From NCBI RefSeq assembly GCF_029392015.1, contig NZ_CP113925.1:682001-746000 (forward strand): DNA of 64,000 nucleotides, in the 5' to 3' direction. How positions within the stretch are numbered: position 1 is the stretch's first letter; each line of letters begins with the position of its first letter. Below, piece by piece: positions 45,016-54,248 of the stretch. This DNA is from Bifidobacterium sp. ESL0728 (lineage in GTDB: Bacteria > Actinomycetota > Actinomycetes > Actinomycetales > Bifidobacteriaceae). The notes beneath the pieces were generated by a model. It did no database searches. It had not been told where the DNA came from and saw only the letters and a list, made by a program, of their open reading frames with translations. The translations under genes were made by a program, and so were the position numbers.

Positions 45016-45044
45016 TTGACCGTGCATGTACGCGCGGTCACAAT
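45016..45044 (+). promoter_or_regulatory. Possible internal promoter of infB
   Basis: TTGACC (45016-45021), 17-bp spacer, CACAAT (45039-45044). This leaves only about 10 bases of leader before the GTG. GACCG/CGGTC flank the spacer as a short inverted repeat. Confidence 0.45.
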
Positions 45045-45060
45045 AGTAGGAGAAAACTGA

Positions 45061-48009
45061 GTGGCAAAACAGCGCGTATATGAACTCGCTAAAGAGTTTG
45101 GCGTAGATAGCAAAGCCGTCCTTCAAAAGTTGAAGGACATGGGGGAATTCGTCAAATCCGCATCCTCTACAGTGGAAGCACCGGTCGTTCGCAAATTGCG
45201 GGCCGCCTTCCCACAAAATAATGATTCCGGGGCCGGCAGCGCTCCGGCAAAATCCAAGTCTTCCGCTCACAATGCCAAACCGGCCAGCAGCCATCAGCGC
45301 CAAGGCGCAAGTGCAGCGAAGCCGGGCGAACAGTCTCGCTCGCATTTCCCTGCCAAACCAGGCCTTGGCTCGCATCACGAATCTTCTCGTGGTGAGCAGA
45401 CCCACGGTTCACGCCATGAGGGCGGCAACCGTGAATATGAGGGCGGCCGCTCTCGCAATGAGCACGGCGGACGCGACCATGGACGTCGTCAGGGCGGTAT
45501 GCCCGGTCCGCGTAACGGCCAGCGTTTCGGTGGAAACAACGGGGGTATGAGGTCGGGCGCGAATGGCTCGCGCAACGGTGGCTCGCCTCGTCCCGGCAAC
45601 GGTGGCGCACAGCCCACCCCGCATTCCCAGCACGCCGGTTCCGGGCCTCGTCCGGGCAATAATCCGTTCAGCCGCAAGCAAGGCATGCATGTGCCTATGC
45701 CCAGCGGCATCCCGCGTCCGCATCCCATGGCTCGTCCCACGGTCAACAACGGCCGTGGCGGCCGTAATGGCGGAGGACGCAATGGCGGCCGCGGTGGATT
45801 CCGCAATGGGCGTTCGGAGCAAGGCGCAAGGCCAGGGCAGTGGGGCCACAATCGTCCCGGCCAGGGCCAGGGCGAATCCCAAGGTCGCGGCGGCAACCGC
45901 TTCGGTGGTGGCGGCTACCAGGGCGGTGGCCCGTCCCGTGGCGGCGGTCGCGGTCGCGGCGGCGCTGCAGGCGCATTCGGCCGTCAGGGAGGCAAGTCCT
46001 CAAGGGCGCGAAAGAACAGGCTCGCGAAACGTCGTGATTACGAGGAGATCAAAGCTCCTACCATCGGCGGCGTACGCATTCCTGCCGGCAACGGTCAGAC
46101 CATCAAGCTGCGTCAAGGCGCAACCTTGGCCGACCTCGCCGAAAAGATCAACGTCAATCCCGCCGCTTTGGTGACGGTCATGTTCCACTTGGGCGAGATG
46201 GTCACGGCCACCCAGTCCCTTGACGAAACGACCTTCCAGATTCTGGGCGAGGAAATCGGTTGGAATATCAAGATTGTTTCCTCCGAGGAGGAAGACAAGG
46301 AAATCCTCCAGCAGTTCGACATCAATTTGGATGAAGAAGAGCTGCAGGATGATAAGGATCTCAAGCCGCGTCCGCCGGTGGTCACCGTCATGGGCCACGT
46401 CGACCACGGCAAGACCCGCCTGCTCGATACCATCCGTAAGACCAACGTGTCTGCGCGTGAGGCCGGCGGCATCACCCAGCGTATCGGCGCTTATCAGGTC
46501 ACGGTCAATCTCGAAGACAAGCCACGCAAGATCACCTTCCTCGATACCCCTGGCCACGAGGCGTTCACCGCCATGCGTGCCCGTGGTGCCGAGCTTACGG
46601 ATATCGCGGTTCTGGTCGTCGCGGCCGATGACGGTGTGATGCCGCAGACGGTCGAGGCCATCAACCACGCCCAAGCGGCCAAGGTGCCGATTGTCGTGGC
46701 AGTCAACAAGATCGATGTTCCCGGCGCAAACCCCGAAAAGGTGCGCGGCCAGTTGACCGAATTCGGCCTGGTTCCCGAAGAGTACGGCGGCGACACCATG
46801 TTCGTCGATATCTCGGCAAAGCAGGGCACGAACGTCGACAAGCTGCTTGAAGCGATTCTTCTGACCGCCGACGCGGAACTGGACCTTAAGGCCAACCCCG
46901 ACATGGACGCGCGTGGCGCGACCGTCGAGGCAAGGCTCGACAAGGGCCGTGGCGCCGTGGCGACCGTGCTGGTGCAGCAGGGCACGCTTCATGTGGGCGA
47001 CGCCATTGTGGCCGGTACTTCCTATGGCCGCGTGCGTGCGATGCTCAACGAGGACGGCAAGCAGATGAAGGCCGCAGAGCCTTCCACACCTGTCCAGGTG
47101 CTGGGCTTGACCTCCGTGCCGAGCGCCGGCGACCTCTTCCTGGTCGCTCCAGACGACCGCACCGCCCGCCAGATTGCCGAAAAGCGTCAGGCCTCCGAAC
47201 GTGCGGCCCAGCTAGCCAAGCGTCGCAAGGTCGTTTCGCTGGAAAGCCTCAAGGAGCAGTTCGCCAAGTCCGAGGTCGACATGCTCAACATCGTCATCAA
47301 GGGCGATTCCTCCGGTTCCGTCGAGGCGCTGGAAGATTCCCTGATGAAGATCGAGGTATCCGACGAGGTCGGCATCCAGGTCATCCACCGCGGCGTCGGC
47401 GCGATCACCCAGAACGATGTCAACCTGGCAAGCGTGGACAAGGCCGTCATCATCGGCTTCAACGTCCGCCCGAACCGTCAGGTCGCGGATCTCGCCGAGC
47501 GCGAGGGCGTGGAGATCAAGTACTACTCCATCATCTACAAGGCGATCGAAGACATCGAGGCATCCCTCAAGGGCATGCTCAAGCCGGAATACGAAGAGGT
47601 CACCACCTCCCATTCCGAGATCCGCCAGATCTTCCGTTCCTCCAAGTTCGGCAACATCGCCGGCGTCATGGTCCAGGACGGCGAGGTCAAGCGTGGCACC
47701 AAGGCGCGCATCCTGCGCAACGGGGTCACCACGGTCAACGATCTCGAGATCTCCTCGCTGCGTCGTTTCAAGGACGATGTGCAGTCCGTGAAGGAAGGCT
47801 ACGAGGCCGGTATCAACTTGGGCAACTTCAACGACATTCAGGAAGGCGACATCATCGAGACCTTCGAGATGAAGGAGATCGAGCGCAAGGATGGCCAGAC
47901 TTCAAAGAAGGATGACAAGGATTCCGACAAGACTTCCGGCAAGTCCGACGATGCCAAGGGCGAGCTTAAGGCCGCCAAGGCGCCGAAGGCCGATTCCAAG
48001 AAGAACTGA
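45061..48009 (+). CDS. infB: Translation initiation factor IF-2
   Basis: 982 residues. The N-terminal helix domain [20 protein letters not shown] is followed by ~260 residues of Gly/Arg/Asn/His/Pro low-complexity sequence (residues ~60-325). IF2-N core [21 protein letters not shown] domain with [12 protein letters not shown] (~residue 446), DTPGHEAF and VAVNKID; domains III-IV follow. The start is a GTG at 45061 after AGGAG. The disordered zone is normal for actinobacterial IF-2. The Lys/Asp-rich C-terminus ([14 protein letters not shown]) is an extra tail. Confidence 0.98.
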   Translation: MAKQRVYELAKEFGVDSKAVLQKLKDMGEFVKSASSTVEAPVVRKLRAAFPQNNDSGAGSAPAKSKSSAHNAKPASSHQRQGASAAKPGEQSRSHFPAKPGLGSHHESSRGEQTHGSRHEGGNREYEGGRSRNEHGGRDHGRRQGGMPGPRNGQRFGGNNGGMRSGANGSRNGGSPRPGNGGAQPTPHSQHAGSGPRPGNNPFSRKQGMHVPMPSGIPRPHPMARPTVNNGRGGRNGGGRNGGRGGFRNGRSEQGARPGQWGHNRPGQGQGESQGRGGNRFGGGGYQGGGPSRGGGRGRGGAAGAFGRQGGKSSRARKNRLAKRRDYEEIKAPTIGGVRIPAGNGQTIKLRQGATLADLAEKINVNPAALVTVMFHLGEMVTATQSLDETTFQILGEEIGWNIKIVSSEEEDKEILQQFDINLDEEELQDDKDLKPRPPVVTVMGHVDHGKTRLLDTIRKTNVSAREAGGITQRIGAYQVTVNLEDKPRKITFLDTPGHEAFTAMRARGAELTDIAVLVVAADDGVMPQTVEAINHAQAAKVPIVVAVNKIDVPGANPEKVRGQLTEFGLVPEEYGGDTMFVDISAKQGTNVDKLLEAILLTADAELDLKANPDMDARGATVEARLDKGRGAVATVLVQQGTLHVGDAIVAGTSYGRVRAMLNEDGKQMKAAEPSTPVQVLGLTSVPSAGDLFLVAPDDRTARQIAEKRQASERAAQLAKRRKVVSLESLKEQFAKSEVDMLNIVIKGDSSGSVEALEDSLMKIEVSDEVGIQVIHRGVGAITQNDVNLASVDKAVIIGFNVRPNRQVADLAEREGVEIKYYSIIYKAIEDIEASLKGMLKPEYEEVTTSHSEIRQIFRSSKFGNIAGVMVQDGEVKRGTKARILRNGVTTVNDLEISSLRRFKDDVQSVKEGYEAGINLGNFNDIQEGDIIETFEMKEIERKDGQTSKKDDKDSDKTSGKSDDAKGELKAAKAPKADSKKN

Positions 48010-48012
48010 ATA

Positions 48013-48142
48013 AGTCGGGCTGATTGAGTCAGACCGAACTGATTTGAGCGTTAGTCGCCCGTCGCGCCGTTAGTTGTGCGCGGCGGGCGACAGCGTTATG
48101 TGGCCGGTATCGTGTGGCCGGAAAGGGAACGTATCCTTTCCG
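48013..48142 (+). promoter_or_regulatory. Three consecutive hairpins between infB and rbfA
   Basis: TCGGGCTGA/TCAGACCGA (48014-48036), a strong GTCGCCCGTCGCGC/GCGCGGCGGGCGAC stem (48054-48091, 13 of 14) and CGGAAAGGG/CCTTTCCG (48118-48142). None is followed by a T-run. They may attenuate or process the operon transcript. Confidence 0.55.
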
Positions 48143-48234
48143 TTAGAGTAGAAATAATCACCCCAGAAACACGTATTCTTATACATCGGTATCATGAAAC
48201 GTAACAGTTAGAGTAAGCAATAAAAGGAAACGTT

Positions 48235-48714
48235 ATGGCAGGAACCAATCCACGGGCCGCGCGTATCGCGGCGTTGATCCAGCGTGTCATCGCCTCGTCG
48301 ATGGAACGCACTTTGCATGACAAACGTCTGAACGGCGTCACCATTACCGACGTGCGCGTTACCGGCGATTTGCAGATTGCCCGCGTTTACTGGACCCAGC
48401 TCGGCCAGGAGGGTAAGGCCGAGGGGGAGCGCAAGCGTGCCGAACAGGCACTCAAGCAGGCTACGGGCAGGCTCCGTTCGTTGGTTGGTGCGAAGGCCGG
48501 GTTGCGACTGACCCCGCAGCTACAGTTCATCTACGACGAGGTGCCAAGCGAGGCGCACGAAATCGAGGACATTCTGGTCACCGCGCACAAGCGTGACGAG
48601 GAGCTCGACAAAGCCCGTGAAACCGCGAAATACGCAGGCGACGAGAATCCGTACGTCGAGCCGCGCAAGAAGAAGACCGCCGCCGATTTTGAGGATGATG
48701 GTGTCGAAGAGTAA
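48235..48714 (+). CDS. rbfA: Ribosome-binding factor A
   Basis: 159 residues: NPRAARIAALIQRVIASSME, LNGVTITDVRVTGDLQIARVYW and the KH-like end RLTPQLQFIYDE. Needed for 30S maturation and cold growth. The C-terminal ~40 residues are charged. AAAGGAAACG before the ATG. Its 3' end overlaps the truB start. Confidence 0.97.
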   Translation: MAGTNPRAARIAALIQRVIASSMERTLHDKRLNGVTITDVRVTGDLQIARVYWTQLGQEGKAEGERKRAEQALKQATGRLRSLVGAKAGLRLTPQLQFIYDEVPSEAHEIEDILVTAHKRDEELDKARETAKYAGDENPYVEPRKKKTAADFEDDGVEE

Positions 48715-50401
48715 GCAGCCTGAACTTTCCGGGCTTCTGGTGGTCGACAAGCCGCTCGGCGTGACCAGCCACGACGTGGTGGCGGCCGTGCGTGGGGAAC
48801 TGCACATGCGTCGCGTCGGCCACGCGGGCACGCTAGACCCGCAGGCTTCGGGGGTATTGGTCATCGGTTTCGGCCACGGCACGCGGCTCTTGAACTACAT
48901 CGTTGACCACACGAAGACCTACGAGGCCACCATCCGTCTCGGCCAGTCCAGTACCACCGATGATTCCGAAGGCGAGATAACCACGGTTGCGCCGGTAAGG
49001 TTGGCGGATGATGCCAAAGCTGAGGTTACAGAAGTTGCCCCAATGGAATTGGCGAATAATCCCGGCAACGGTATTAAGGCGTGTAAAAAAAGCAATAGCC
49101 GATTCACGTCAAACGACGAGCATGATTTTAATAGATCTCACCAGTCGTCTTCTCAAGCGAAAGCTGCGGATGACCTGTCGCTGCCCCTCGATAGCGGGGT
49201 GACTTGTGATAAGGATTCCGACAAAGTACATATACTGACGCTTCAACAAATCGAACAGACTATCAAGGACCATTTGACAGGTGATATCGAGCAGGTGCCG
49301 AGTTCCTATTCTGCGGTTCGTGTCAATGGCCGGCATGCTTACGAGCTGGCTCGGCAGGGGAAAGCTGTGGAACTGGACGCGCGTCCGGTCACCATCAGCG
49401 AGTTCGCCGTCTTGGGCGCTCGCAATGTCGAGGCGAGTTATGCGGCTGAAAACGGCAAGGATACCGAAGAAAAGACGGGGTATTCCGAGACGTTAAGCAG
49501 GAATATTTCCGGTGTCGAGTGTGAGGGAAATCCGTATGCTGCTAGCAATTCTGAAACAATGGGTGAGCCTGCAGAGGCCGTCAATGGGGTGAAGAAATCG
49601 AAAGCGGCTGAGCCATCAATTTCATTAGTTGGCACAGAGCATCACACTTCTGCCGTTCAAGATGTTCTTACTGCCCCGGTAGCTAGTAAGACTTCCGTCG
49701 TGGACGTGGACGTGCGTATCAGCTGCTCGACGGGAACCTACATCCGTTCACTCGGGCGCGATTTGGGGGAGCTTCTAGGGGTCGGTGGTTATCTGACGAA
49801 GCTGCGTCGCACGAGGGTCGGCAAGTTCGATCTGGCCGATCCGCAGCTGGCAAACCGTGTGGTCACGGCGCATGCCAAGCCGCACACGTTCACCAATCGC
49901 GAAGGCGTGACGCTGACCTTGAACAAGGCTGTGCTGGATGTCGATGCCGACGAGCTGAAACGTCGCTCGCTGACGATGTTCGAGGCCGCGCAGCGCACGA
50001 TGCCGGTTATCCCGATTACGCAACATGATGCGGCCGAGCTGCGTTACGGCCGCCGCCTGAAGATGAATCTGGATCAGGCCGTTGATAAGGCTTTCGAAAC
50101 CGTTGAGGCAAGCAGTGGGGAGTCCGCGCAGCTAAGTGGTCGGCAGGCCGTTGATGAAGCTTTCGGCACCGCTGGATCCGGCAGTGACACGGCCAAAATC
50201 GCAAAGTCCGACAGCGAGGTTGTGCCCGCCGAAGGCCCTGCGTTCCAGGTTCGGTTTGCCGCCGCCTACGTTCCTGAAACCGGCGAGGTCGTCGCGATTC
50301 TGGAGCCGGCCAATGACAGTGAGCTGAAATCCGCGGTAGTGTTTCCGCCGGTGAAGGTAAAGCCTCAAGAAAAGGGGCTTTCGCACATGCGGCACGGCTG
50401 A
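48701..50401 (+). CDS. truB: tRNA pseudouridine synthase B with three long inserts
   Basis: About 566 residues; ~300-380 is usual. Makes pseudouridine 55 in the T loop. The GTG at 48701 is chosen because GAGGA lies 5 bases upstream; ATGs at 48695 and 48698 are too close to it. The catalytic Asp is in VGHAGTLDPQASGVLVIGFG. SSTTDDSEG, VPSSYSAVRVNGRHAYELAR and CSTGTYIRSLGRDLGELLGVG are conserved. Extra material sits after DDSEGEITTVAP (bases ~48975-49240), within the second beta sheet (~49440-49690) and near the PUA-like C-terminus (~50080-50220). All are Ser/Asn/Glu/Ala/Asp-rich. The start overlaps rbfA by 14 bases. Confidence 0.95.
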   Translation: MSKSKQPELSGLLVVDKPLGVTSHDVVAAVRGELHMRRVGHAGTLDPQASGVLVIGFGHGTRLLNYIVDHTKTYEATIRLGQSSTTDDSEGEITTVAPVRLADDAKAEVTEVAPMELANNPGNGIKACKKSNSRFTSNDEHDFNRSHQSSSQAKAADDLSLPLDSGVTCDKDSDKVHILTLQQIEQTIKDHLTGDIEQVPSSYSAVRVNGRHAYELARQGKAVELDARPVTISEFAVLGARNVEASYAAENGKDTEEKTGYSETLSRNISGVECEGNPYAASNSETMGEPAEAVNGVKKSKAAEPSISLVGTEHHTSAVQDVLTAPVASKTSVVDVDVRISCSTGTYIRSLGRDLGELLGVGGYLTKLRRTRVGKFDLADPQLANRVVTAHAKPHTFTNREGVTLTLNKAVLDVDADELKRRSLTMFEAAQRTMPVIPITQHDAAELRYGRRLKMNLDQAVDKAFETVEASSGESAQLSGRQAVDEAFGTAGSGSDTAKIAKSDSEVVPAEGPAFQVRFAAAYVPETGEVVAILEPANDSELKSAVVFPPVKVKPQEKGLSHMRHG

Positions 50402-50437
50402 TAAAATGGCTTCCGGCAAACAAGACAAAGGATTTTG

Positions 50438-51844
50438 ATGAAGATCACCAGGTTGACACCCGACTCTAATGGATTGGTGGATTGGCCCATCTTGAGCTCG
50501 CACAAGCGCGCAGTGATGACGATTGGCGTGTTTGACGGCATGCACAAGGGGCATCAGGCAGTGGTTCGTCGCGTGGTGGAGCTCGCCAAGCAGACCGGTT
50601 CGCTGGCCGTGGTGATGATTCTCGACCCGCGGCCGGCGCTTGCGCATACCTACGCCAACGAACACGACGGCATGGATCTGCCGGCCGATTATGTGGATAC
50701 TCAGGCGTTGAGTTCCGTCGAGCAGCGCGCGCGAATCATGCGCGAGCTCGGCGTCGACCGCGTGATTGTATTGCACTATACGATGGCGTTCGCGGCCAAA
50801 TCGTTCCGTTTCTTCCTGGGCCAGATGGTCGGCAAGTTGGGCATGCGTACGCTCGTGCTGGGGCAGGACGCGGCGTTGGGTGCGAACCGCAAGGGTGATA
50901 TCAAGGCCATTCAGGAGCTTTGCGAGGCCACGCGAGTTTTCGAGCTCGACGTGGTGAACGACCTCGGGCCGGGTTATACGTGGGTTCCTTCGCATTTCGA
51001 GCCGAAGATGCCGGAAGGCATCGGAGAGCCGCAAGACCCGCGAGAGGCCATGAACAAAGCCGAACTGCGCGCGTGGACCAAGAAGAACAACTGCCGCAAG
51101 GTGCGGGTCTGGAGTTCATCGAACGTACGTTACCTGCTTTCGCAGGGGTGCGTGAAGGCCGTCGCCGAGATTCTGGGTCGTGACCATGCCGTTGAAGGCG
51201 CGGTGGTGCATGGCGAGCAGCGCGGGCGCGAGATCGGCTTCCCGACTGCGAACCTTTCGCAGGTGGTCGAGGGCTATGTGCCGGTCGACGGTGTGTACGC
51301 CGGTTGGCTGGTCGATTTGGGGCCGATCGATGGCGCTAAGAGCAGCGGCAACAATATCGGCGACGCTGGTCATGGTAAAACCGGCAATGGTGTGAATGGC
51401 ACTGAAAACAGTGGCAGCGCTGCAAATGGCGGTAATGCTGGCAATGCAGGCAACGGTACGAACAATATGGTCAATGGCGGTAGCGCTGGTGGCGGCAATG
51501 GCGGCAAACCTGCCGGGGAAAACCGTACTGCCAATGGTGTGGAAGCCGCCAATCTTGCGTCTCCATCAGATGAGATGCGCATGGCGCCGGGTTCGCCTTG
51601 GCGTTGGCCGGCAGCGATTTCCATCGGCACGAAGCCGACGTACAGCGACGAGACCGGCCTCAACGAGCGCGTAATCGAACCGTATTGCGTCACCAAGGAT
51701 TGGCTGGAACTTTACGATCACAAGGTGCGCGTGGAATTCACCCAGTTCCTGCGTGGTCAGGTCAAGTTCGACGGCACCGACGAGCTCAAAGCCGCGTTGC
51801 AGGATTACGCCGAACAGACGCTGGAAATTACCGGTGCGCAGTGA
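50438..51844 (+). CDS. ribF: Bifunctional riboflavin kinase / FAD synthetase with an insert
   Basis: 468 residues; ~310-350 is usual. The N-terminal adenylyltransferase has TIGVFDGMHKGHQAVVRR and later WSSSNVRYLLSQGCVKAVAE. The C-terminal flavokinase has RGREIGFPTANL, GVYAGWLVDLG, then PAAISIGTKPTYSDETGLNE and the DHKVRVEF strand. Between VDLGPIDGAK and WRWPAAISIGTKP, about 80 Gly/Asn/Ala-rich residues are inserted (bases ~51340-51590), splitting the kinase domain in a loop. ATG at 50438; an in-frame TTG at 50435 is adjacent. Makes FMN and FAD. Last gene of the nusA run. Confidence 0.95.
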   Translation: MKITRLTPDSNGLVDWPILSSHKRAVMTIGVFDGMHKGHQAVVRRVVELAKQTGSLAVVMILDPRPALAHTYANEHDGMDLPADYVDTQALSSVEQRARIMRELGVDRVIVLHYTMAFAAKSFRFFLGQMVGKLGMRTLVLGQDAALGANRKGDIKAIQELCEATRVFELDVVNDLGPGYTWVPSHFEPKMPEGIGEPQDPREAMNKAELRAWTKKNNCRKVRVWSSSNVRYLLSQGCVKAVAEILGRDHAVEGAVVHGEQRGREIGFPTANLSQVVEGYVPVDGVYAGWLVDLGPIDGAKSSGNNIGDAGHGKTGNGVNGTENSGSAANGGNAGNAGNGTNNMVNGGSAGGGNGGKPAGENRTANGVEAANLASPSDEMRMAPGSPWRWPAAISIGTKPTYSDETGLNERVIEPYCVTKDWLELYDHKVRVEFTQFLRGQVKFDGTDELKAALQDYAEQTLEITGAQ

Positions 51845-52182
51845 GATTGGCCGGCATTTCGGCTGATAAGTGCTGAGCCGCGATAGTCGTGTTCAGGATC
51901 ATCGACGAGACTGCGCGTCAAAATTGGCCTTGAGTCTTTAAACAAACAGCAGGAGATGATTCCGAATCATTCCGTCCCGGTTTTAAATGGCTTTGTGCCC
52001 GTGTGGAGGAAAACTTTTCAAGCTTATTACAGACATGCATTTTGTGCGGAATGACGCTTATACGAATAGCAAAAACGTCGTAACCATATCGCGGTTTTGA
52101 GCCGCGTCGTGATTACGGCGTTTTATTGTTATCGGTTGATTTGTGCTTCTGCATTCGTCCATGCAGGAGGAGAAGTAAGCGC
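51845..52182. other. Intergenic region between convergent ribF and ABC genes
   Basis: 338 bases. The bidirectional terminator is at 52072-52124. I see nothing else definable. Confidence 0.55.
52072..52124. terminator. Bidirectional terminator, ribF / ABC ATPase
   Basis: AAAACGTCGTAA and TTACGGCGTTTT (11 of 12) enclose an inner CGCGG/CCGCG stem. A-run on one side and T-run on the other, so it works for both strands. Confidence 0.8.
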
Positions 52183-53100
52183 TCACACCTCGCGGAAATG
52201 GCTGAAGAACTCGCGGGTGGCGGGGTTCTGCGATTCCTCCATGACCTCTTTGGGCGTGCCGTTTTCGGCGATGACGCCCTTCTGGAGCAGCACCACGCGG
52301 TCGGCGGCATGATGGGCGAATTCCATTTCGTGCGTGGCCATCAGGATGGTGGTGCCGCGTTCCTTGAGCTCGGTGACCATTTCCAGCACCTCGCCGACGA
52401 GCATCGGATCGAGCGCTGAGGTGATTTCGTCGAGCAGGAGCAGTTCAGGATCGGTCATCAGGGCACGGGCGATGGCGACGCGCTGCTGCTGGCCGCCGGA
52501 AAGCTGGTCGGGGTAGGCCTTGGCCTTGGCGTCCATGCCGATGCGCTTCAGGAGCTCGTGCGCCTTGGCCTCAGCCTTCTCCTTGGGCCAGTGGTGGACT
52601 TTGATGGCGCCCAGCGTCACGTTCTTGATGACGCTCATGTGCGGGAACAGGTTGAATTGCTGGAACACCACGCCGATGCGCGCGCGGGATTTGTCCGCAT
52701 TGACGCGCGGGTCGGTGATGTCGGTGCCGTTCAACCAAATCTGCCCGTCATCGACGCGTTCGAGCAGGTTGATACACTTCATCAGCGTCGATTTGCCGGA
52801 ACCGGAAGGGCCCAGAAGCGCCACGACCTCGTGCGGGTTGATGTCGAAGGAGATGCCTTTGAGCACCTGGTTTTCGACCTTGCCGTTGCGGTAGGTCTTC
52901 TTCACATTGTCAACATGAAGGACGGGTTTGACGATATCGGTGGTGTCGGCGGCAGCAGTGGTTGCGCTTGCGGCGACGGTGGCGGTCGGGGTTACAGCGG
53001 CGGCATTGGCATCATTGGCCGTATGCGTCCGCGACGGCGTCGTAGAGGATTGCGCGTTCCCTGACAACTGATTTTCCGCCTGTGTCTTGGTCTCGCTCAT
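52183..53100 (-). CDS. Polar amino-acid ABC transporter, ATP-binding protein (GlnQ-like)
   Basis: 305 residues; the ~245-residue ATPase core is preceded by ~60 residues of Ala/Thr/Asn-rich low-complexity sequence. Walker A is [12 protein letters not shown], the signature [15 protein letters not shown], Walker [14 protein letters not shown] and the H-loop [26 protein letters not shown] is typical of the glutamine/arginine/cystine family. Third gene of the operon binding protein - permease - ATPase, all on the minus strand. Confidence 0.93.
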   Translation of the reverse strand: MSETKTQAENQLSGNAQSSTTPSRTHTANDANAAAVTPTATVAASATTAAADTTDIVKPVLHVDNVKKTYRNGKVENQVLKGISFDINPHEVVALLGPSGSGKSTLMKCINLLERVDDGQIWLNGTDITDPRVNADKSRARIGVVFQQFNLFPHMSVIKNVTLGAIKVHHWPKEKAEAKAHELLKRIGMDAKAKAYPDQLSGGQQQRVAIARALMTDPELLLLDEITSALDPMLVGEVLEMVTELKERGTTILMATHEMEFAHHAADRVVLLQKGVIAENGTPKEVMEESQNPATREFFSHFREV

Positions 53101-53257
53101 TGGTGCCTGGCTTTCAGAATTCGACGCTGAAACGGATTGACCGCGTTGGTTGCGTTGATTGGGTTGGTCGCGTTGATTGGGTTGGTCGCGTTGGTCGCAT
53201 TGTCCGCGTAAGTCGCGTTGATCGGATTGATCATATTAGCTGTGAAAAAGCTGTTGC
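53101..53257 (-). repeat. 18-bp tandem repeat between permease and ATPase genes
   Basis: GTTGATTGGGTTGGTCGC occurs twice at about 53154-53190, with several degenerate 9-bp GTTGGTCGC-like units on both sides (53136-53231). The 15-mer CGCTGAAACGGATTG at 53125-53139 also occurs downstream of murB. Confidence 0.75.
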
Positions 53258-54115
53258 TCATACCACACCCATGCCCTGCTCACGGCCGCGAAGCCGCTTG
53301 GAATACCAGTCGTTCAGAAGAATGAAAGGCACGCTGGTGCAGATGAAAAGCACGCTGGCGACGACGTAAGGGGTGAAGTTATAGGTCTGTGCCACGCTGA
53401 TTTGCGCCGCACGCACCGCGTCGACCGCGCCGAGCGTGGAGATCAGGCCCGCGTCCTTCTGCATGGAGATGAAGTCGTTCATCAGCGCCGGGGCGACGTT
53501 TCGCAGCGCCTGCGGAATGATGATCATACGGATGGTCTGGCCGCTGGTAAGCCCGAGCGAGCGAGCGGAGGCGCGTTGCGAGGGGTGTACGTCCTGGAAG
53601 CCGGCGCGCAGCACCTCGCCCACAAAGGCGGCGTAATCAAGGGTGATGGCGATGGTGCCGAGCACGGCGGCGGGAATGCGCCCGAAAATGTTGAGGCCGG
53701 GGATGCCGAAGCCGATCAGATAGAGCAGCACGATCATCGGGATGCCGCGCATGAACGTCGTATATAGCGTCGCCAGCGCACGCAGCGGGAAGAGCAGCGG
53801 GGACGTGCTGATGCGGATCATGGCCAGCAGCGTGCCCAAAATCGCCACGCCGATGGTGGCGAAGAACAGCACTTCAAGGTTGAGCCAGAGGCCCTGCAAA
53901 ACCGCAGGGAAGGATTGGGCGAAGTATTTGCCCGAGAAGAACGATTGGCGCACATTCGGCCAGCCGGGGGAGACCTTGAGTCCGATGACGATAAGCGCGG
54001 CAAGTACCAGGGTGCTCACGATGCTGATGCCGACGGAACGGAGGTTCTGGCGGCGTATGTAGCCTTGGCGTTCGAGCTCGACGGCGCTGATGTTCTGTGT
54101 TGCAGTCTGCGGCAT
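53258..54115 (-). CDS. Polar amino-acid ABC transporter, permease
   Basis: 285 residues from the ATG at 54115 (MPQTATQNISAVELERQGYI). A longer start at 54154 is less likely because a TATAAT-like string sits directly before it, while TAGAAGA precedes the chosen codon. About five to six hydrophobic helices. RGIPMIVLLYLIGFGIPG and the EAA loop FVGEVLRAGFQDVHPSQRASARSLGLTSGQ are the HisM/GlnP pattern. It probably forms a homodimer, since only one permease gene is present. Confidence 0.9.
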   Translation of the reverse strand: MPQTATQNISAVELERQGYIRRQNLRSVGISIVSTLVLAALIVIGLKVSPGWPNVRQSFFSGKYFAQSFPAVLQGLWLNLEVLFFATIGVAILGTLLAMIRISTSPLLFPLRALATLYTTFMRGIPMIVLLYLIGFGIPGLNIFGRIPAAVLGTIAITLDYAAFVGEVLRAGFQDVHPSQRASARSLGLTSGQTIRMIIIPQALRNVAPALMNDFISMQKDAGLISTLGAVDAVRAAQISVAQTYNFTPYVVASVLFICTSVPFILLNDWYSKRLRGREQGMGVV

Positions 54116-54166
54116 TGATGACCAATCTTCTAAAAGAAATCGACGGTCTGACATGTCGATTATAGA

Positions 54167-54217
54167 GTGACCCTTTAACCGGCTGTGGCATTGTCGTCTT
54201 GCCGGTTAAAGGGTCAC
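54167..54217. promoter_or_regulatory. Perfect 17-bp inverted repeat between binding-protein and permease genes
   Basis: GTGACCCTTTAACCGGC (54167-54183) and its exact inverse (54201-54217) around a 17-base loop. On the transcribed (minus) strand it lies between the substrate-binding gene and the permease gene and has no T-run, so it is more likely an mRNA-stabilising or attenuating hairpin. Confidence 0.75.
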
Positions 54218-54248
54218 GTAAAAAGCGAATCGCTAAGGTTTCCGGCGC

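Noticed and set aside
48593..48700. Upstream start for TruB inside rbfA
   Set aside because: Residues before 48701 do not fit the family, and the ribosome-binding site GAGGA is spaced for 48701.
54116..54154. Longer permease N-terminus
   Set aside because: A TATAAT-like string sits where the ribosome-binding site should be; the downstream ATG fits better.
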